DNA of 64,000 nucleotides from Pseudohalocynthiibacter aestuariivivens (GCF_011040495.1 NZ_CP049037.1:1736001-1800000), one strand, 5' to 3'; shown: positions 18,648 through 28,126, counted from the first letter of the stretch. Notes: generated by a model not told the origin, from the sequence alone. Translations and numbers: made by a program.

Positions 18648-19649
18648 CTATTCAGCCATCGCACCAAAGAACATCAGGAACAGTTCCCGCTCGCTGGTGA
18701 TGCCCAGTTTACGATAGATTCGCCCCTTGTGATTCTTGATATTCCCCAACGACAGATCAAGCATATGAGCAATATTCGTACTGCTGTGGCCCTTAAAGAT
18801 TAACTGCACGATATCCTTCTCGCGCGGCGTCAGCCCCATCTGGTTGCTCCAGTTTTCGATCGTCGAGGTTTGGGCCGCGGGCTGATCCGACAGATCCTTT
18901 GGCGTCAATGTCCATAAGAACCGCTCGGGCAGTCCAAAGCTGGCCTCCAGCGGAAAGCACTCCAACTCGGCCTCCGGCACCTCTTGTTTGCTCCATTCGT
19001 TGGTGACCCAGATCGTAGAGCCGGCGCTATTGGTGATCCGCAGCGGGTAGCCAAGCGAAGGTGAATTGTCGATATGTTCCGGGCTGACCCGCAAAAGCGA
19101 CCGGATATGCAAGCGATAGAGCGCAGCGCAAGCATCAAAAATGCCGCGCAAAGCCTGAATGACCTCCAGCGAAAACAGCGCATCCTTTTTGTTGAAAAAG
19201 ATCGCAACCGAACTGTCGGCCACGCCGGGCAGAAAAACACCGATTTCGTCAGTGACACCGATTTCCGGCATAAGACCCCCGGTGTAGTGGCTATAGCGAT
19301 TGTGATCTCGTACAAAGTCCTGCAACCAAACAACGCCTTCCTTCCTAGTCCGACGCCAATGGTCAAGATATGGATCAGACGCGGCAAACTCTGACAGATA
19401 GAGTTCCGCCATGTGCGAGGGAAACGTATGCGAATGGATCAGAAAACGTGGCATCTCACGCGTGGAATAACGGGCCATCGTGATGAAATCAAAGTCAAGG
19501 ACATTGCCCATCGCATCGGCAAGCTCCTTTTCAAAGTCAGGCGTTCCGACGGCTTCAAAGACAGTGCGGAAACAGGTCAGGGTTTCGTGCTTCGCCATAT
19601 CTGGGTACGTTTTTTGGTCATCCATAGGGTCTTTGGTGCGTCCGCCCAT
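18648..19649 (-). CDS. LuxR-family transcription regulator
   Basis: A 333-residue protein with a C-terminal LuxR helix-turn-helix (LTPREKDIVQLIFKGHSSTN about residue 270, then LSLGNIKNHKGRIYRKLGI) and an N-terminal about 240-residue sensory region that I do not recognise as a classic autoinducer-binding domain. It is convergent with the betaine transporter operon (21 bases from the permease stop) and could control it. The ATG at 19649 is preferred because AGGGGG lies 12 bases upstream; the frame is open to a GTG at 19676, and another ATG is at 19625. The ligand is unknown. Confidence 0.85.
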   Translation of the reverse strand: MGGRTKDPMDDQKTYPDMAKHETLTCFRTVFEAVGTPDFEKELADAMGNVLDFDFITMARYSTREMPRFLIHSHTFPSHMAELYLSEFAASDPYLDHWRRTRKEGVVWLQDFVRDHNRYSHYTGGLMPEIGVTDEIGVFLPGVADSSVAIFFNKKDALFSLEVIQALRGIFDACAALYRLHIRSLLRVSPEHIDNSPSLGYPLRITNSAGSTIWVTNEWSKQEVPEAELECFPLEASFGLPERFLWTLTPKDLSDQPAAQTSTIENWSNQMGLTPREKDIVQLIFKGHSSTNIAHMLDLSLGNIKNHKGRIYRKLGITSERELFLMFFGAMAE

Positions 19650-19965
19650 CCACGAGGCGATCCCCCTTAGATACACAAGATTTATGTATCAGATTTACCC
19701 TCTTCCGTCATCCCATTTTGCACGTCAATCAATATGGACATTGTTGACTCCGGGGGCATGGCCGAAAAATTCATGCTGCTGAAAGTATTTGATTTTCAAT
19801 AATAAAATCACATGGCATCTAGTGGCACTTCGCTCTGCACAAAGGCCATGCAGGCCGAGCTCCGCGTAAACGTGGATATATCAGTCACTGACCCGCCGTC
19901 GTCTGAACCGCCGCGTTGGGAAACGGCTATATTTTGGCTGCCCAGCGCGATAACCGTCCAGAGGA
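19650..19965. other. Intergenic stretch, nothing recognised
   Basis: About 316 bases between the LuxR start and the stop of the RND pump gene. It is AT-richer near 19780-19815 (presumably LuxR upstream DNA). No RNA gene, strong hairpin or coding frame with family resemblance was seen. Confidence 0.5.
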
Positions 19966-22900
19966 TCAGTCCGGCTTGCCGCGCGAGCCGCTCATCTTTG
20001 AGATCACCGCAAAGAACAGCGGCACAAAGAGTACCCCCAGCACCGTCGCGGCGATCGTGCCCGACAGCACACCTGCGCCGATGGCAGTGCGCCCACCGGA
20101 CCCCGCCCCGGTGCTCAGCACCAGTGGCAACACGCCCAGACCAAAGGCCATTGAGGTCATCAGGATCGGCCGGAACCTCTGGCGTGCGGCATCGACTGCG
20201 GCCTCCAAAATAGTTTCGCCCGCCGCGCGTTTATCGCGCGCAAACTCGACGATCAGGATCGCGTTCTTGCCGGTCAGGCCGATCACCGTCAGCAGGCCGA
20301 CCTGAAAGAACACGCCATTATCGAAACTGCCCAGCCACGCACCGACCAGCGCGCCCAGCACCCCGATGGGCATCGCCAGCATCACCGCGAACGGGATCGA
20401 CCAGGATTCGTACAATGCTGCCAACGCGAGGAAAATCGCCGCCAACGACAGCGCATAGAGCAGCGGTGCCTGATTGCCCGACTCCTGCTCTTCCAGCGAC
20501 AGACCAGTTAGCGAGATCTGGAACCCCGGCGGCAGATCACCGGCGAGGCGTTTCAGTTCGGCAATCGCCTCGCCAGTGCTGACGCCAGGCGCGGGGGCGC
20601 CCTGAATTTGCATTGCCGGGACACCGTTGTAACGCGTCACCCCTTGCGGCCCATAGGACCATTGCGCAGTGGTAAAATTAGAGAACGGCACCAGACCACC
20701 ACTGGCGTTGCGCACACGCCATTTCTCGATGTCTGACGGCACGCTGCGGGCATGTGCCTCACCCTGCACATAGACCCGCTTGATCCGGCCCTCATCCACA
20801 AAATCATTGACATAGGTGCCCGCCCACGCGGTGCCGAGCAGGTTGCCCACATCCGTCGCGCTGACCCCCATGGCTCCGGCCTTGCGCCAGTCGATATCCA
20901 GATTGAACTGCGCCGCGTCCTCCAGCCCGCTGGGCCGGGCTGATGCAATCAGCGGGCTTTGCGCTGCCATGCCCAGCATCTGATTGCGCGCCTGCAGCAG
21001 TTGCTCGTGGCTCTGCCCGCCGCGCGCCTGAATGTAGAAATCAAAGCCCGAGACATTGCCCAGTTCGATCACCGATGGTGGCACGATGGGAAACACCATC
21101 GCGCCCTGAATTTGGCTGAACGCCCCGTAGGCCCGGCCCGCAAGTGCCTGAACACTTTGCGCGGCCTCTTCGCGTTTGTCCCAGTCCTTGAGCCGGACAA
21201 AGGCCAATCCCATGTTTTGCCCGCGCCCCGAAAAGCTGAACCCGGCAATGCCGAAGACGCTTTCGACGATCTCGCCCTCCTGATCGAGGAAATAGTTTTC
21301 GACCTGCTTGACCACGTCCAGCGTCTGTTCGGCCGTGGTGCCTGTCGGACCCTGAATTAGAGTGAACAGAATCCCCTGATCCTCGTCCGGCAAGAACCCT
21401 TGCGGCGTGCGCATGAACATGCTGACCATCAGCGCCACGATCATCAGATAGATGATCCCCACCCGCACGGGCCGCTTGACGATGTAACCCACCGTACCGG
21501 CATACCCGCCCAACAGCTTGTCAAAGCCGCGATTGAACAGCCCAAAGAAACCTGTGGTTTTCTCGCCGTGCTTGGCCTTGAGCATCGTCGCACACAGTGC
21601 CGGTGTCAGCGTCAGCGCCACCACCACCGACAGCGCCATCGCCGAGATGATCGTGACCGAGAACTGCTGATAGATCACCCCGGTTGAGCCGGGAAAGAAC
21701 GCCATCGGCACCAGAACCGCCGACAGCACGACCGCGATACCGATCAGCGCGCCAGTAATCTGATCCATCGACTTGCGCGTTGCCTCCAGCGGGCTCAGCC
21801 CTTCCTGCTCCATGATCCGTTCGACGTTTTCGACCACAACGATCGCGTCATCCACCAACAGGCCGATCGCCAGCACCATGGCCAGCATCGTCAGCGTATT
21901 GATCGAAAACCCGAAGAACGCCATCACCCCGAACGTCCCCATCAGAACCACCGGCACCGCCAGCGTCGGAATCAGCGTCGCGCGCAGGTTTTGCAGGAAC
22001 AACAGCATCACGAAAAACACGAGGATGATTGCCTCGATCAGCGTTTTGACCACCTCTTTGATCGAGATTTTGACAAAGGGCGTCGTGTCGTAGGGAATGA
22101 CATATTCGACCCCTTCGGGGAAAAACGCCGCCAGTTCGGCCACCCGCGCCTTGACCAGCTCGGCCGTGTCCAGCGCGTTGGCGCCGGGCGCCAGACTGAT
22201 CGCCAGCCCAGAGGACGGATTGCGCTTGAACCGGGAAATGGTGCCGTAATTCTCTGCGCCGATCTCGACCCGCGCCACATCGTTCACCAGCACAAGCCCC
22301 CCGTCGGTTTCGGCGCGAATGACGATCTGGCGGAAATCATCCGGCGTGGTTAGCAGCGACTGCGCGGTGATCGTGGCGTTCAACACCTGCCCGTCGGTCG
22401 CCGGGCGCGCACCAAACTCGCCCGCTGAAATCTGCGCATTCTGCGCACGCACCGCCGTCACCACATCCTGCGGCGTCAGTTCGAACGCGGCCAGCTTGGC
22501 CGGGTCCAGCCAGATGCGCATCGCATAACGCGCACCAAACACCCGGACATTGCCGACACCGTCGACGCGGCTCAACTCGTTCACCATGTAGGTGTTCAGA
22601 TAGTCACCCAAATCAGTCGCGTCATAGGTCCCGCTTTCGGCGATCAGCGCGATCACCATCAGGAACCCTGACGATGATTTCTGCACCGGAACGCCCTGCC
22701 GTTGCACCGGCTCAGGCAACAGCGGCGTAGCCTGAGCCAACTTGTTCTGGACCTGCACCTGCGCGATATCGGGGTCGGTCCCGGTCTCGAATGTCAGAGT
22801 AATCGACGTGCCGCCCGCACTGGTCGAACTGGACGAAATGTAGCGCAACCCGTCCAGCCCGGTCATCTGCTGTTCGATCACCTGCGTCACCGTATTGGCC

Positions 22901-23070
22901 ACGGTTTCGGCGCTGGCACCCGGATAGGTCGCAGAGACGGTCACCGTGGGCGGCGCAATCTGTGGATACTGCGCCACTGGCAGTATCAGGATCGACAGAA
23001 CGCCAATCCCGATGATGAAGATCGAGATGACCCAGGCAAAAATCGGTCGGTCGATAAAGAAACGCGCCAT
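19966..23070 (-). CDS. RND-family multidrug efflux transporter (AcrB/MexB type)
   Basis: A 1034-residue inner-membrane pump. It starts MARFFIDRPIFAWVISI, as AcrB-like proteins do. The proton-relay pair is present in LLVDDAIVVVENVERIM (about residue 405), and the second-half helix has GLTGKNAILIVEFA. Length and the two periplasmic porter regions match the hydrophobe/amphiphile efflux class. It exports amphiphilic compounds in exchange for protons, together with the membrane-fusion protein encoded 40 bases upstream. No TolC-type outer-membrane gene is nearby, so a shared one must be used. Substrates cannot be predicted. Confidence 0.95.
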   Translation of the reverse strand: MARFFIDRPIFAWVISIFIIGIGVLSILILPVAQYPQIAPPTVTVSATYPGASAETVANTVTQVIEQQMTGLDGLRYISSSSTSAGGTSITLTFETGTDPDIAQVQVQNKLAQATPLLPEPVQRQGVPVQKSSSGFLMVIALIAESGTYDATDLGDYLNTYMVNELSRVDGVGNVRVFGARYAMRIWLDPAKLAAFELTPQDVVTAVRAQNAQISAGEFGARPATDGQVLNATITAQSLLTTPDDFRQIVIRAETDGGLVLVNDVARVEIGAENYGTISRFKRNPSSGLAISLAPGANALDTAELVKARVAELAAFFPEGVEYVIPYDTTPFVKISIKEVVKTLIEAIILVFFVMLLFLQNLRATLIPTLAVPVVLMGTFGVMAFFGFSINTLTMLAMVLAIGLLVDDAIVVVENVERIMEQEGLSPLEATRKSMDQITGALIGIAVVLSAVLVPMAFFPGSTGVIYQQFSVTIISAMALSVVVALTLTPALCATMLKAKHGEKTTGFFGLFNRGFDKLLGGYAGTVGYIVKRPVRVGIIYLMIVALMVSMFMRTPQGFLPDEDQGILFTLIQGPTGTTAEQTLDVVKQVENYFLDQEGEIVESVFGIAGFSFSGRGQNMGLAFVRLKDWDKREEAAQSVQALAGRAYGAFSQIQGAMVFPIVPPSVIELGNVSGFDFYIQARGGQSHEQLLQARNQMLGMAAQSPLIASARPSGLEDAAQFNLDIDWRKAGAMGVSATDVGNLLGTAWAGTYVNDFVDEGRIKRVYVQGEAHARSVPSDIEKWRVRNASGGLVPFSNFTTAQWSYGPQGVTRYNGVPAMQIQGAPAPGVSTGEAIAELKRLAGDLPPGFQISLTGLSLEEQESGNQAPLLYALSLAAIFLALAALYESWSIPFAVMLAMPIGVLGALVGAWLGSFDNGVFFQVGLLTVIGLTGKNAILIVEFARDKRAAGETILEAAVDAARQRFRPILMTSMAFGLGVLPLVLSTGAGSGGRTAIGAGVLSGTIAATVLGVLFVPLFFAVISKMSGSRGKPD

Positions 23071-23110
23071 ACGGGGGGGCTCCGGTCTGAATACTGTCTC
23101 GGTGGCGGCT

Positions 23111-24256
23111 CTACTCCGCCGCGACCTCGGGTTTCGAGCTGCGTTCCTGCGGGGTCACCGTGGCACCGGGCGAGGCCCGTTGCAGCCCCTCCACCACGAT
23201 ACGGTCACCACTTTGCAAACCGCTGCGCACCACCCAATCCGTGCCGCGATCCTGAATCACCTCGACGACTTTCTGCTCAACCACGCCCTCGGCATTCACT
23301 ACCAACGCCGTGGGCTGACCGCGCCGGTTGCGGCTGATCCCCTCCTGAGGCACCAGAAACGCGCCCTTCGCAATGCCATTGGGCATCTGCACCTGCACAT
23401 ACATCCCCGGCAACAACAGCTTGTCCGGATTGGCAAACTCCAGCCGCAGGACAACAACCCCGGTTAGCATATTCACCGTCGGCTCGGCGGCAGTCAGTTG
23501 TCCGGTCTGGTCAAACAGGCTGCCATCCGCCAGCCGCAGCGTCACGTCGCGTGACGCATCCCCCAGCCGGGCCTCGGTATTGCCGCGCCGGAAATCCAGC
23601 AATTCAGCCGCCGATTGGGTCACGTCAACGTAGATCGGGTCGATGTTGCGAATGATCGCCAGCGGCTGTTGCTGGCTGGCCGTGACCAGCGCCCCGGCAC
23701 TGACGATCGAACGGCCGATTTCGCCCGACAGGCGGGCGTGTATCTTGGTCCGGTCCAGTTCGATCCGGGCCAGTTGTAACTGCGCCTTGGCGGCTTGCAG
23801 CCCCGCAGCGGCGCTATCGCGTTCGGTGATTGCGGTATCCAGCGCCTGTTCGCTGACCACATTGCGCGTGGACAGGGTGGTCAGTCGCTCCGCCTCGCGG
23901 GAAGTCGCGCCCACCATTGCTTCGGCCTGCGCCACGGCGGCCTCTGCCTGCGCCACAGCCGCCAGATAGGTCGCCGGATCGATCTGGTAGAGGATATCAC
24001 CCTCGTTGACATGCCCACCTTCGGTGAACTGCCGGTCGGTGATTATGCCTGCCACCTGCGGCCGCACTTCGGCTTCGGCAGAGGCAACGATGCGACCGGG
24101 CAGTGTTGTACTGAGTTCCACATCCTGCGGCGTGACGGTAACGACGGTCACGGCGGGCGGAGGTTGGTCGCCCTGCTGGGCCATGGCAACCCCTGCCCCG
24201 GCCAGCAACGCGAATGTCAGGATCAGCGGACGTAGTACGGCATTGGTGATAAACAT
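23111..24256 (-). CDS. RND efflux membrane-fusion (periplasmic adaptor) protein
   Basis: A 381-residue adaptor of the AcrA/MexA type with an N-terminal signal peptide (MFITNAVLRPLILTFALLAG, followed by AMAQQ). A lipoyl-like half-motif (EVRPQVAGIITDRQFTEGG) precedes a coiled-coil hairpin rich in alanine and glutamate (about 105-165), then the barrel and membrane-proximal domains. It links the RND pump to an outer-membrane channel. The ATG at 24256 is chosen because the signal peptide then begins naturally; ATG 24265 and the frame up to 24304 are alternatives. It is the first gene of a two-gene operon with the pump. Confidence 0.93.
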   Translation of the reverse strand: MFITNAVLRPLILTFALLAGAGVAMAQQGDQPPPAVTVVTVTPQDVELSTTLPGRIVASAEAEVRPQVAGIITDRQFTEGGHVNEGDILYQIDPATYLAAVAQAEAAVAQAEAMVGATSREAERLTTLSTRNVVSEQALDTAITERDSAAAGLQAAKAQLQLARIELDRTKIHARLSGEIGRSIVSAGALVTASQQQPLAIIRNIDPIYVDVTQSAAELLDFRRGNTEARLGDASRDVTLRLADGSLFDQTGQLTAAEPTVNMLTGVVVLRLEFANPDKLLLPGMYVQVQMPNGIAKGAFLVPQEGISRNRRGQPTALVVNAEGVVEQKVVEVIQDRGTDWVVRSGLQSGDRIVVEGLQRASPGATVTPQERSSKPEVAAE

Positions 24257-24741
24257 GGGCAACATCCATTCGGCGCGGGTCGATATCCAGGGTGGAAACG
24301 GCACTGTCGCAACAGGCCTTGGGGTCTGTGCATTTGGTGGCTCTTATATCCCTCTGGACGTCTTGGGCAACCCGCCCGGATCAATGATGACTATTTCGTG
24401 TGCCCGTCCTCATTCGAAATCGGACCTCACAGCGATTTGGGCGTCGGAGACTGTGGCTCTTTGGTGTGATTGAGCCGGCACGCAGCCCTGCGACATTTGT
24501 AGCTGACGCGACAACGCCGCCTGCTCATAGAACCCAGCCACCATAACCATCAATTGGGTTCATGAGGCAAGAACGCCGCGCGCTCCGCGCAGCAATGCCA
24601 TATAAAAATGTATTTATTCAGTATGTTATGCGTTTATTGAGTCTTTTTTCAAACTTTCTTTGAACCTTTTCGCGCCCTCAAACGACCTATCACCGTTACT
24701 CAAGCAAACAAGCCGATTGGCTCAATCAACGGAGACAGAAA
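24257..24741. other. Intergenic region with AT-rich promoter-like segment
   Basis: This gap of about 485 bases separates the efflux operon from the divergent repeat-protein gene. The part near 24595-24660 is strikingly AT-rich and should hold the promoter for the rightward genes. GAAC at 24662-24665 is followed after 17 bases by CGAC, loosely like an ECF-type promoter pair, but this is weak evidence. Confidence 0.35.
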
Positions 24742-25203
24742 ATGTTCAACTCAACCTTCAAACAGACCGTTCTTTCCACTCTTGCTGCAACTGTCGTTGC
24801 AACCAGTTTCTCGATTAACCCGGCACTTGCCGGTGGTGGCGGTGGCCGTGATCCAGCCGAGCGGGTCAGCACCATCTCGACGGTCAATCCTGACGGCAGC
24901 AAGACCAGCATTCGGTCGCGCAACGCCGCCAAGACCTTTACCCTCACGCGGACCAAAAACGGCAAGGTCGTCAACAAGAAGCGCATTAACAAAAATCGCG
25001 GAACATTCGTGACCATCCACAACCCGGACGGCACCAGCCGCACGATCACGAAACCCAGCAAGCCTGGTAAAGCGTTCGTCACCATCCACAACGCGGACGG
25101 CACCAGCCGCACCGTCACAAAACCCAGCAAGCCGGGCAAGGCGTTCGTCACCCTGCACAACGCGGACGGCACAAGCACCACCATCACTGGCGCTGACCGG
25201 TAA
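24742..25203 (+). CDS. small secreted tandem-repeat protein
   Basis: A 153-residue protein with a clear signal peptide (hydrophobic residues about 9-30, ending NPALA before a glycine run). The mature part consists of five copies of a unit of about 23 residues. The last three are nearly identical (core FVTIHNADGTSRT followed by TKPSKPGKA) and the first two diverged. The mature protein is very basic. I do not recognise the family; the NxDG turn with alternating threonines suggests beta-hairpins. A purine-rich GGAGACAGAAA region precedes the ATG. The ECF sigma gene follows about 195 bases later in the same direction, so it may be a target or sensor part of that system (inference). Confidence 0.75.
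   Translation: MFNSTFKQTVLSTLAATVVATSFSINPALAGGGGGRDPAERVSTISTVNPDGSKTSIRSRNAAKTFTLTRTKNGKVVNKKRINKNRGTFVTIHNPDGTSRTITKPSKPGKAFVTIHNADGTSRTVTKPSKPGKAFVTLHNADGTSTTITGADR
24868..25200 (+). repeat. Tandem 69-bp coding repeats
   Basis: Five in-frame units of 69 bases encode the 23-residue repeats. The three at 25006-25200 are highly similar at base level and the first two are recognisable mainly in protein. The last unit is shortened by the stop codon. Confidence 0.75.
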
Positions 25204-25220
25204 TGCCCGCGCCCACATTC

Positions 25221-25267
25221 ACCGTTCGGTCTGATGATCCAAATCAGGTTCTTGATGACCGAACGGT
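25221..25267. promoter_or_regulatory. Perfect 11-bp inverted repeat between the repeat-protein and sigma-factor genes
   Basis: ACCGTTCGGTC (25221-25231) pairs perfectly with 25257-25267 over a 25-base loop, just after the repeat-protein stop. No T run follows, so it could be a transcript-stabilising hairpin, an attenuator or an operator. Confidence 0.45.
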
Positions 25268-25397
25268 AGAAATAGGGGCGTTATCTTGGCCCGGATTTCA
25301 ATCAGGATCCCACCGCCCTCAGGCTCCATGCCGGCGCTTGGGATCACGGTGTTTGCAGGGGGCTGCGCTCCCTTCGACGACACCTCAGGAGAAGACC

Positions 25398-26051
25398 ATG
25401 ACTGCGATGACTGCGACGCCCACTCCTGTTTTGCTCTGCACACCATACTTGGTTAAAGTGATGCTGTGGATAATGGCGGGGTTGGGAATGTCAGAGGATG
25501 ATGATCAGCGCCAGCTTGAGAGAGTCGCCAATGGTGACCGGCAGGCCATAGGCCTTCTCTACCAACGTTACCATAAACGGGTGTTTCACTTTGTTCGACG
25601 TTATGTCAGCGACGTTGGAGCCGCCGAGGACCTCACGAATGATGTCTTTATAGAGGTTTGGCAGAAGGCTTCGGCATATGAAGGCCGTTCCAAAGTTTCC
25701 AGCTGGTTGCTGGGCGTCGCCAGATACAAAGCCCTATCAGAAGTTCGCAAGAAAAAGCCAGTTCACTCAAAGTCCGGTGAGATACTGGATACACTGGAAG
25801 ATGACGCAGATGACCCGGAAATGGTTTCTCAAAAGCGCGATAAGGGAACAGCGATCAAGCGTTGTATGAGAACGCTATCGCGCGATCATCGGGTGGTTCT
25901 GGAACTGATTTACTACCATGAAAAATCTATCGAGGAAGTTTCAGAGATACTCGATATTCCGAAAAACACGGTAAAGACCCGGACATTTCATGCGCGCAAG
26001 CAACTGTCTGCGGAAATGAACGCCCAAGGTCTTGATAGGGGGTGGCCATGA
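25398..26051 (+). CDS. ECF-type RNA polymerase sigma factor
   Basis: A 217-residue sigma-70 family protein of extracytoplasmic-function type. Region 2 spans about residues 50-115 (LYQRYHKRVFHFVRRYVSD, then AAEDLTNDVFIEVWQKA) and region 4 about 160-212 (IEEVSEILDIPKNTVKTRTF). AGGAGAAG four bases before the ATG at 25398 fixes the start; the frame is open further upstream but without such a site, and an ATG at 25488 would give the usual ECF N-terminus. The stop overlaps the anti-sigma start (ATGA at 26048-26051). It should direct polymerase to its own cluster when released. Confidence 0.92.
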   Translation: MTAMTATPTPVLLCTPYLVKVMLWIMAGLGMSEDDDQRQLERVANGDRQAIGLLYQRYHKRVFHFVRRYVSDVGAAEDLTNDVFIEVWQKASAYEGRSKVSSWLLGVARYKALSEVRKKKPVHSKSGEILDTLEDDADDPEMVSQKRDKGTAIKRCMRTLSRDHRVVLELIYYHEKSIEEVSEILDIPKNTVKTRTFHARKQLSAEMNAQGLDRGWP

Positions 26052-26710
26052 GCACTCTGAGCGAGAGAGAAAAACAAGAAGTGTCACTGCTGCTGCCTTG
26101 GTATGCGAATGGAACACTGAACAGCGAAGACAGCCGCAAAGTTGAGGCCGCGCTGGCTCAGGATGATGCGCTTGCCCGGGAATTTGACCTTGTACTGGAA
26201 GACCAGATGGCCGTGGTCGAGCTGGTTTCCGAAGAAGAGGTTCCCGTTTCCATGGCTGAACGGTTCAAGGCGGCGCTGAATGCCGAACAGGATGAACCAG
26301 CAACAAGCGCGAGACCGCGTGAAGCGGGTGAGAGCCTGATAAATCGCATTATTTCCGTTTTGTTTCCGGCCAGACCACGCGCCTATGCTGTTGTCGCCGC
26401 TGTGTTTATTTTGTTCGCACCGGCGGTTGTGATATACTCAATCGTGGTCGGAAATCATCAGACGGGCCAATATCAAACGGCTTCCGGAGAAGAGGAAACC
26501 ATCCTCGGGAAAACGCGAACGCTGGTCAAATTCAATTCCGATGCCGTTTGGACTGACATAGACGCATTTCTAAGCGAGAATCGCGGCCAGATCGTAAAGG
26601 GGCCGACCCCGGACGGACTTTATGAGCTGGCGTTTGAAAAGGCTGATAAGCTTGCCGAAAAAATGGCGACTGAGACCGGTATTTTTGAATTCGTTTTACC
26701 TGCGAACTAG
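26048..26710 (+). CDS. transmembrane anti-sigma factor
   Basis: A 220-residue membrane protein translated from an ATG that overlaps the sigma-factor stop. The N-terminal about 75 residues form the predicted cytoplasmic sigma-binding part (LLPWYANGTL resembles the zinc-less anti-sigma helix bundle start). One membrane helix lies around residues 110-132 (AYAVVAAVFILFAPAVVIYS). The C-terminal about 80 residues are extracytoplasmic and read as a small alpha-beta domain (TLVKFNSDAVW ... GLYELAFEK ... FEFVLPAN). That tail resembles the propeptide of the subtilase encoded next, see findings. It presumably holds the sigma factor until an envelope signal arrives. Confidence 0.82.
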   Translation: MSTLSEREKQEVSLLLPWYANGTLNSEDSRKVEAALAQDDALAREFDLVLEDQMAVVELVSEEEVPVSMAERFKAALNAEQDEPATSARPREAGESLINRIISVLFPARPRAYAVVAAVFILFAPAVVIYSIVVGNHQTGQYQTASGEEETILGKTRTLVKFNSDAVWTDIDAFLSENRGQIVKGPTPDGLYELAFEKADKLAEKMATETGIFEFVLPAN

Positions 26711-26734
26711 GCCACGCCGGAAGAGGAGAAAAAC

Positions 26735-28126
26735 ATGCCTGATAGATTAGTCCATTCATCCATCCGTTATGTTGGAATTCTGATGTTCGTCTACGCGATT
26801 GCAATACCGGTGCCATCTGCGCATGCCGACGGCGGGCGCGGCCCCGAACCCAGCCTCCATTCCAAACCTTCGACGAGTGCTTCAACATCTCAGGCTCCTG
26901 CGATATCCTATGGCAAAAAGAAAAGTGCCACGGCGCAGACCGAGGTGAGCACCTCACCCAAACCGAAGCGGCAAAGCCGAAAACCAGCCCCGCGAATTGT
27001 TGAATCCGGCCCGAGCGGGCAGCCACCTGCCGGTGAGTCCCGGTTTGTCGTTGACGAAGTGATCGTCCGGTTTCAGCTTTCGTCGACCCCCGGTGCACAA
27101 CTTCGGGCGATCCGCGGTCTGGGCATGACCCATCTGAACGCGCGAACGTTCTTTTTGGCCGGTGTCACGGTGCATCGCTACCGTTTGCCCGCAGGCATCG
27201 GCGTCCAGGAGGCCATCACACAACTAGAGGCAAATGCTGCCGTCGTGAATGCCCAGCCGAACTATCTTTATTTTCTTCAACAGGATCAGAGCATCAATAA
27301 ATTACCCCAATTCGGCAATGACAGGGTGCATTTGAGCGACGCTCATGCAACGACAAAAGGAGCCAACATCCGCATCGCAATAATCGACACGGCGATTGAT
27401 GGAACGCATCCGGAATTTTCAAACTCGAACATCTCGTCATTTGATGTAACCGATGATGGCGGCAACGTCGATCCGCACGGCACATCCATCGCAGGTATAT
27501 TGGCTGCAGACGCAAAACTGACAGGTGTCACGCCAGAGGCAGAGATTATCAGCATTGCCGCCTTCTCCAAGGATGCGTCAGGCAACACCGTCGGAAATAC
27601 CTGGACAGTTCTCGAAGCCACGAATGTGGCCCTCAAGCAGGGTGTCGATATTTTGAACATGAGCTTTGCAGGCCCTGCCGACCCATTGCTTGAACAAGCG
27701 ATGAATGGCGCCAAAAAACAAAACATTCTACCCGTTGCTGCGGCAGGGAATGAAGGGCCCGAGGCCGCAACACTATTTCCCGCCGGTTATGACGCGGTGA
27801 TTGCTGTGACTGCGCTCGATAGCGAAAACAAGATATACTCCAGAGCCAATATAGGGGAACATGTTGACATATCCGCGCCCGGTGTAGGCCTCTTGGTTTT
27901 GGGAAATTCCTCCGGCTTTCGGACCTCATCGGGCACTTCGATGGCAACGGCCTATGTTAGCGGAATTGCTGCGCTAATATTGTCTGCAAATCCAGGGACT
28001 GACTATTCGATACTTCGATCAATGCTGGAAAACAGTTCCACTGATCTGGGCGAGCCGGGCAAAGACCGTGTTTTCGGATCTGGCATTCCCAACGCTGCGG
28101 TGGCCATCGTCGGCTTGAATAACTAA
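26735..28126 (+). CDS. secreted S8 family serine protease (subtilase)
   Basis: A 463-residue subtilisin-family peptidase. A signal peptide (about 1-31, ending AHADGG) is followed by a low-complexity Ser/Thr/Pro/Lys linker (about 32-100), an inhibitor-like propeptide (about 103-180, ending AQPNYLYF), and the catalytic domain. The Asp is in IAIIDTAIDGTHPEF, the His in DPHGTSIAGILA and the Ser in GTSMATAYVSGIAAL; the oxyanion Asn region is AAAGNEGPEAAT. The triad is complete. AGAGGAG lies upstream. It is the third gene after the sigma and anti-sigma factors with a 24-base gap, so it is likely their target, or the protease that acts on the anti-sigma factor. Confidence 0.93.
   Translation: MPDRLVHSSIRYVGILMFVYAIAIPVPSAHADGGRGPEPSLHSKPSTSASTSQAPAISYGKKKSATAQTEVSTSPKPKRQSRKPAPRIVESGPSGQPPAGESRFVVDEVIVRFQLSSTPGAQLRAIRGLGMTHLNARTFFLAGVTVHRYRLPAGIGVQEAITQLEANAAVVNAQPNYLYFLQQDQSINKLPQFGNDRVHLSDAHATTKGANIRIAIIDTAIDGTHPEFSNSNISSFDVTDDGGNVDPHGTSIAGILAADAKLTGVTPEAEIISIAAFSKDASGNTVGNTWTVLEATNVALKQGVDILNMSFAGPADPLLEQAMNGAKKQNILPVAAAGNEGPEAATLFPAGYDAVIAVTALDSENKIYSRANIGEHVDISAPGVGLLVLGNSSGFRTSSGTSMATAYVSGIAALILSANPGTDYSILRSMLENSSTDLGEPGKDRVFGSGIPNAAVAIVGLNN

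Noticed and set aside
18648-19649. Cognate LuxR for the LuxI-like synthase
   Set aside because: Its N-terminal domain does not read like an autoinducer-binding domain and it lies 11 kb away beside the betaine transporter.
25203-25397. N-terminal extension of the ECF sigma factor
   Set aside because: The frame is open, but AGGAGAAG sits just before 25398 and the extension shows no sigma-factor character and overlaps the hairpin.
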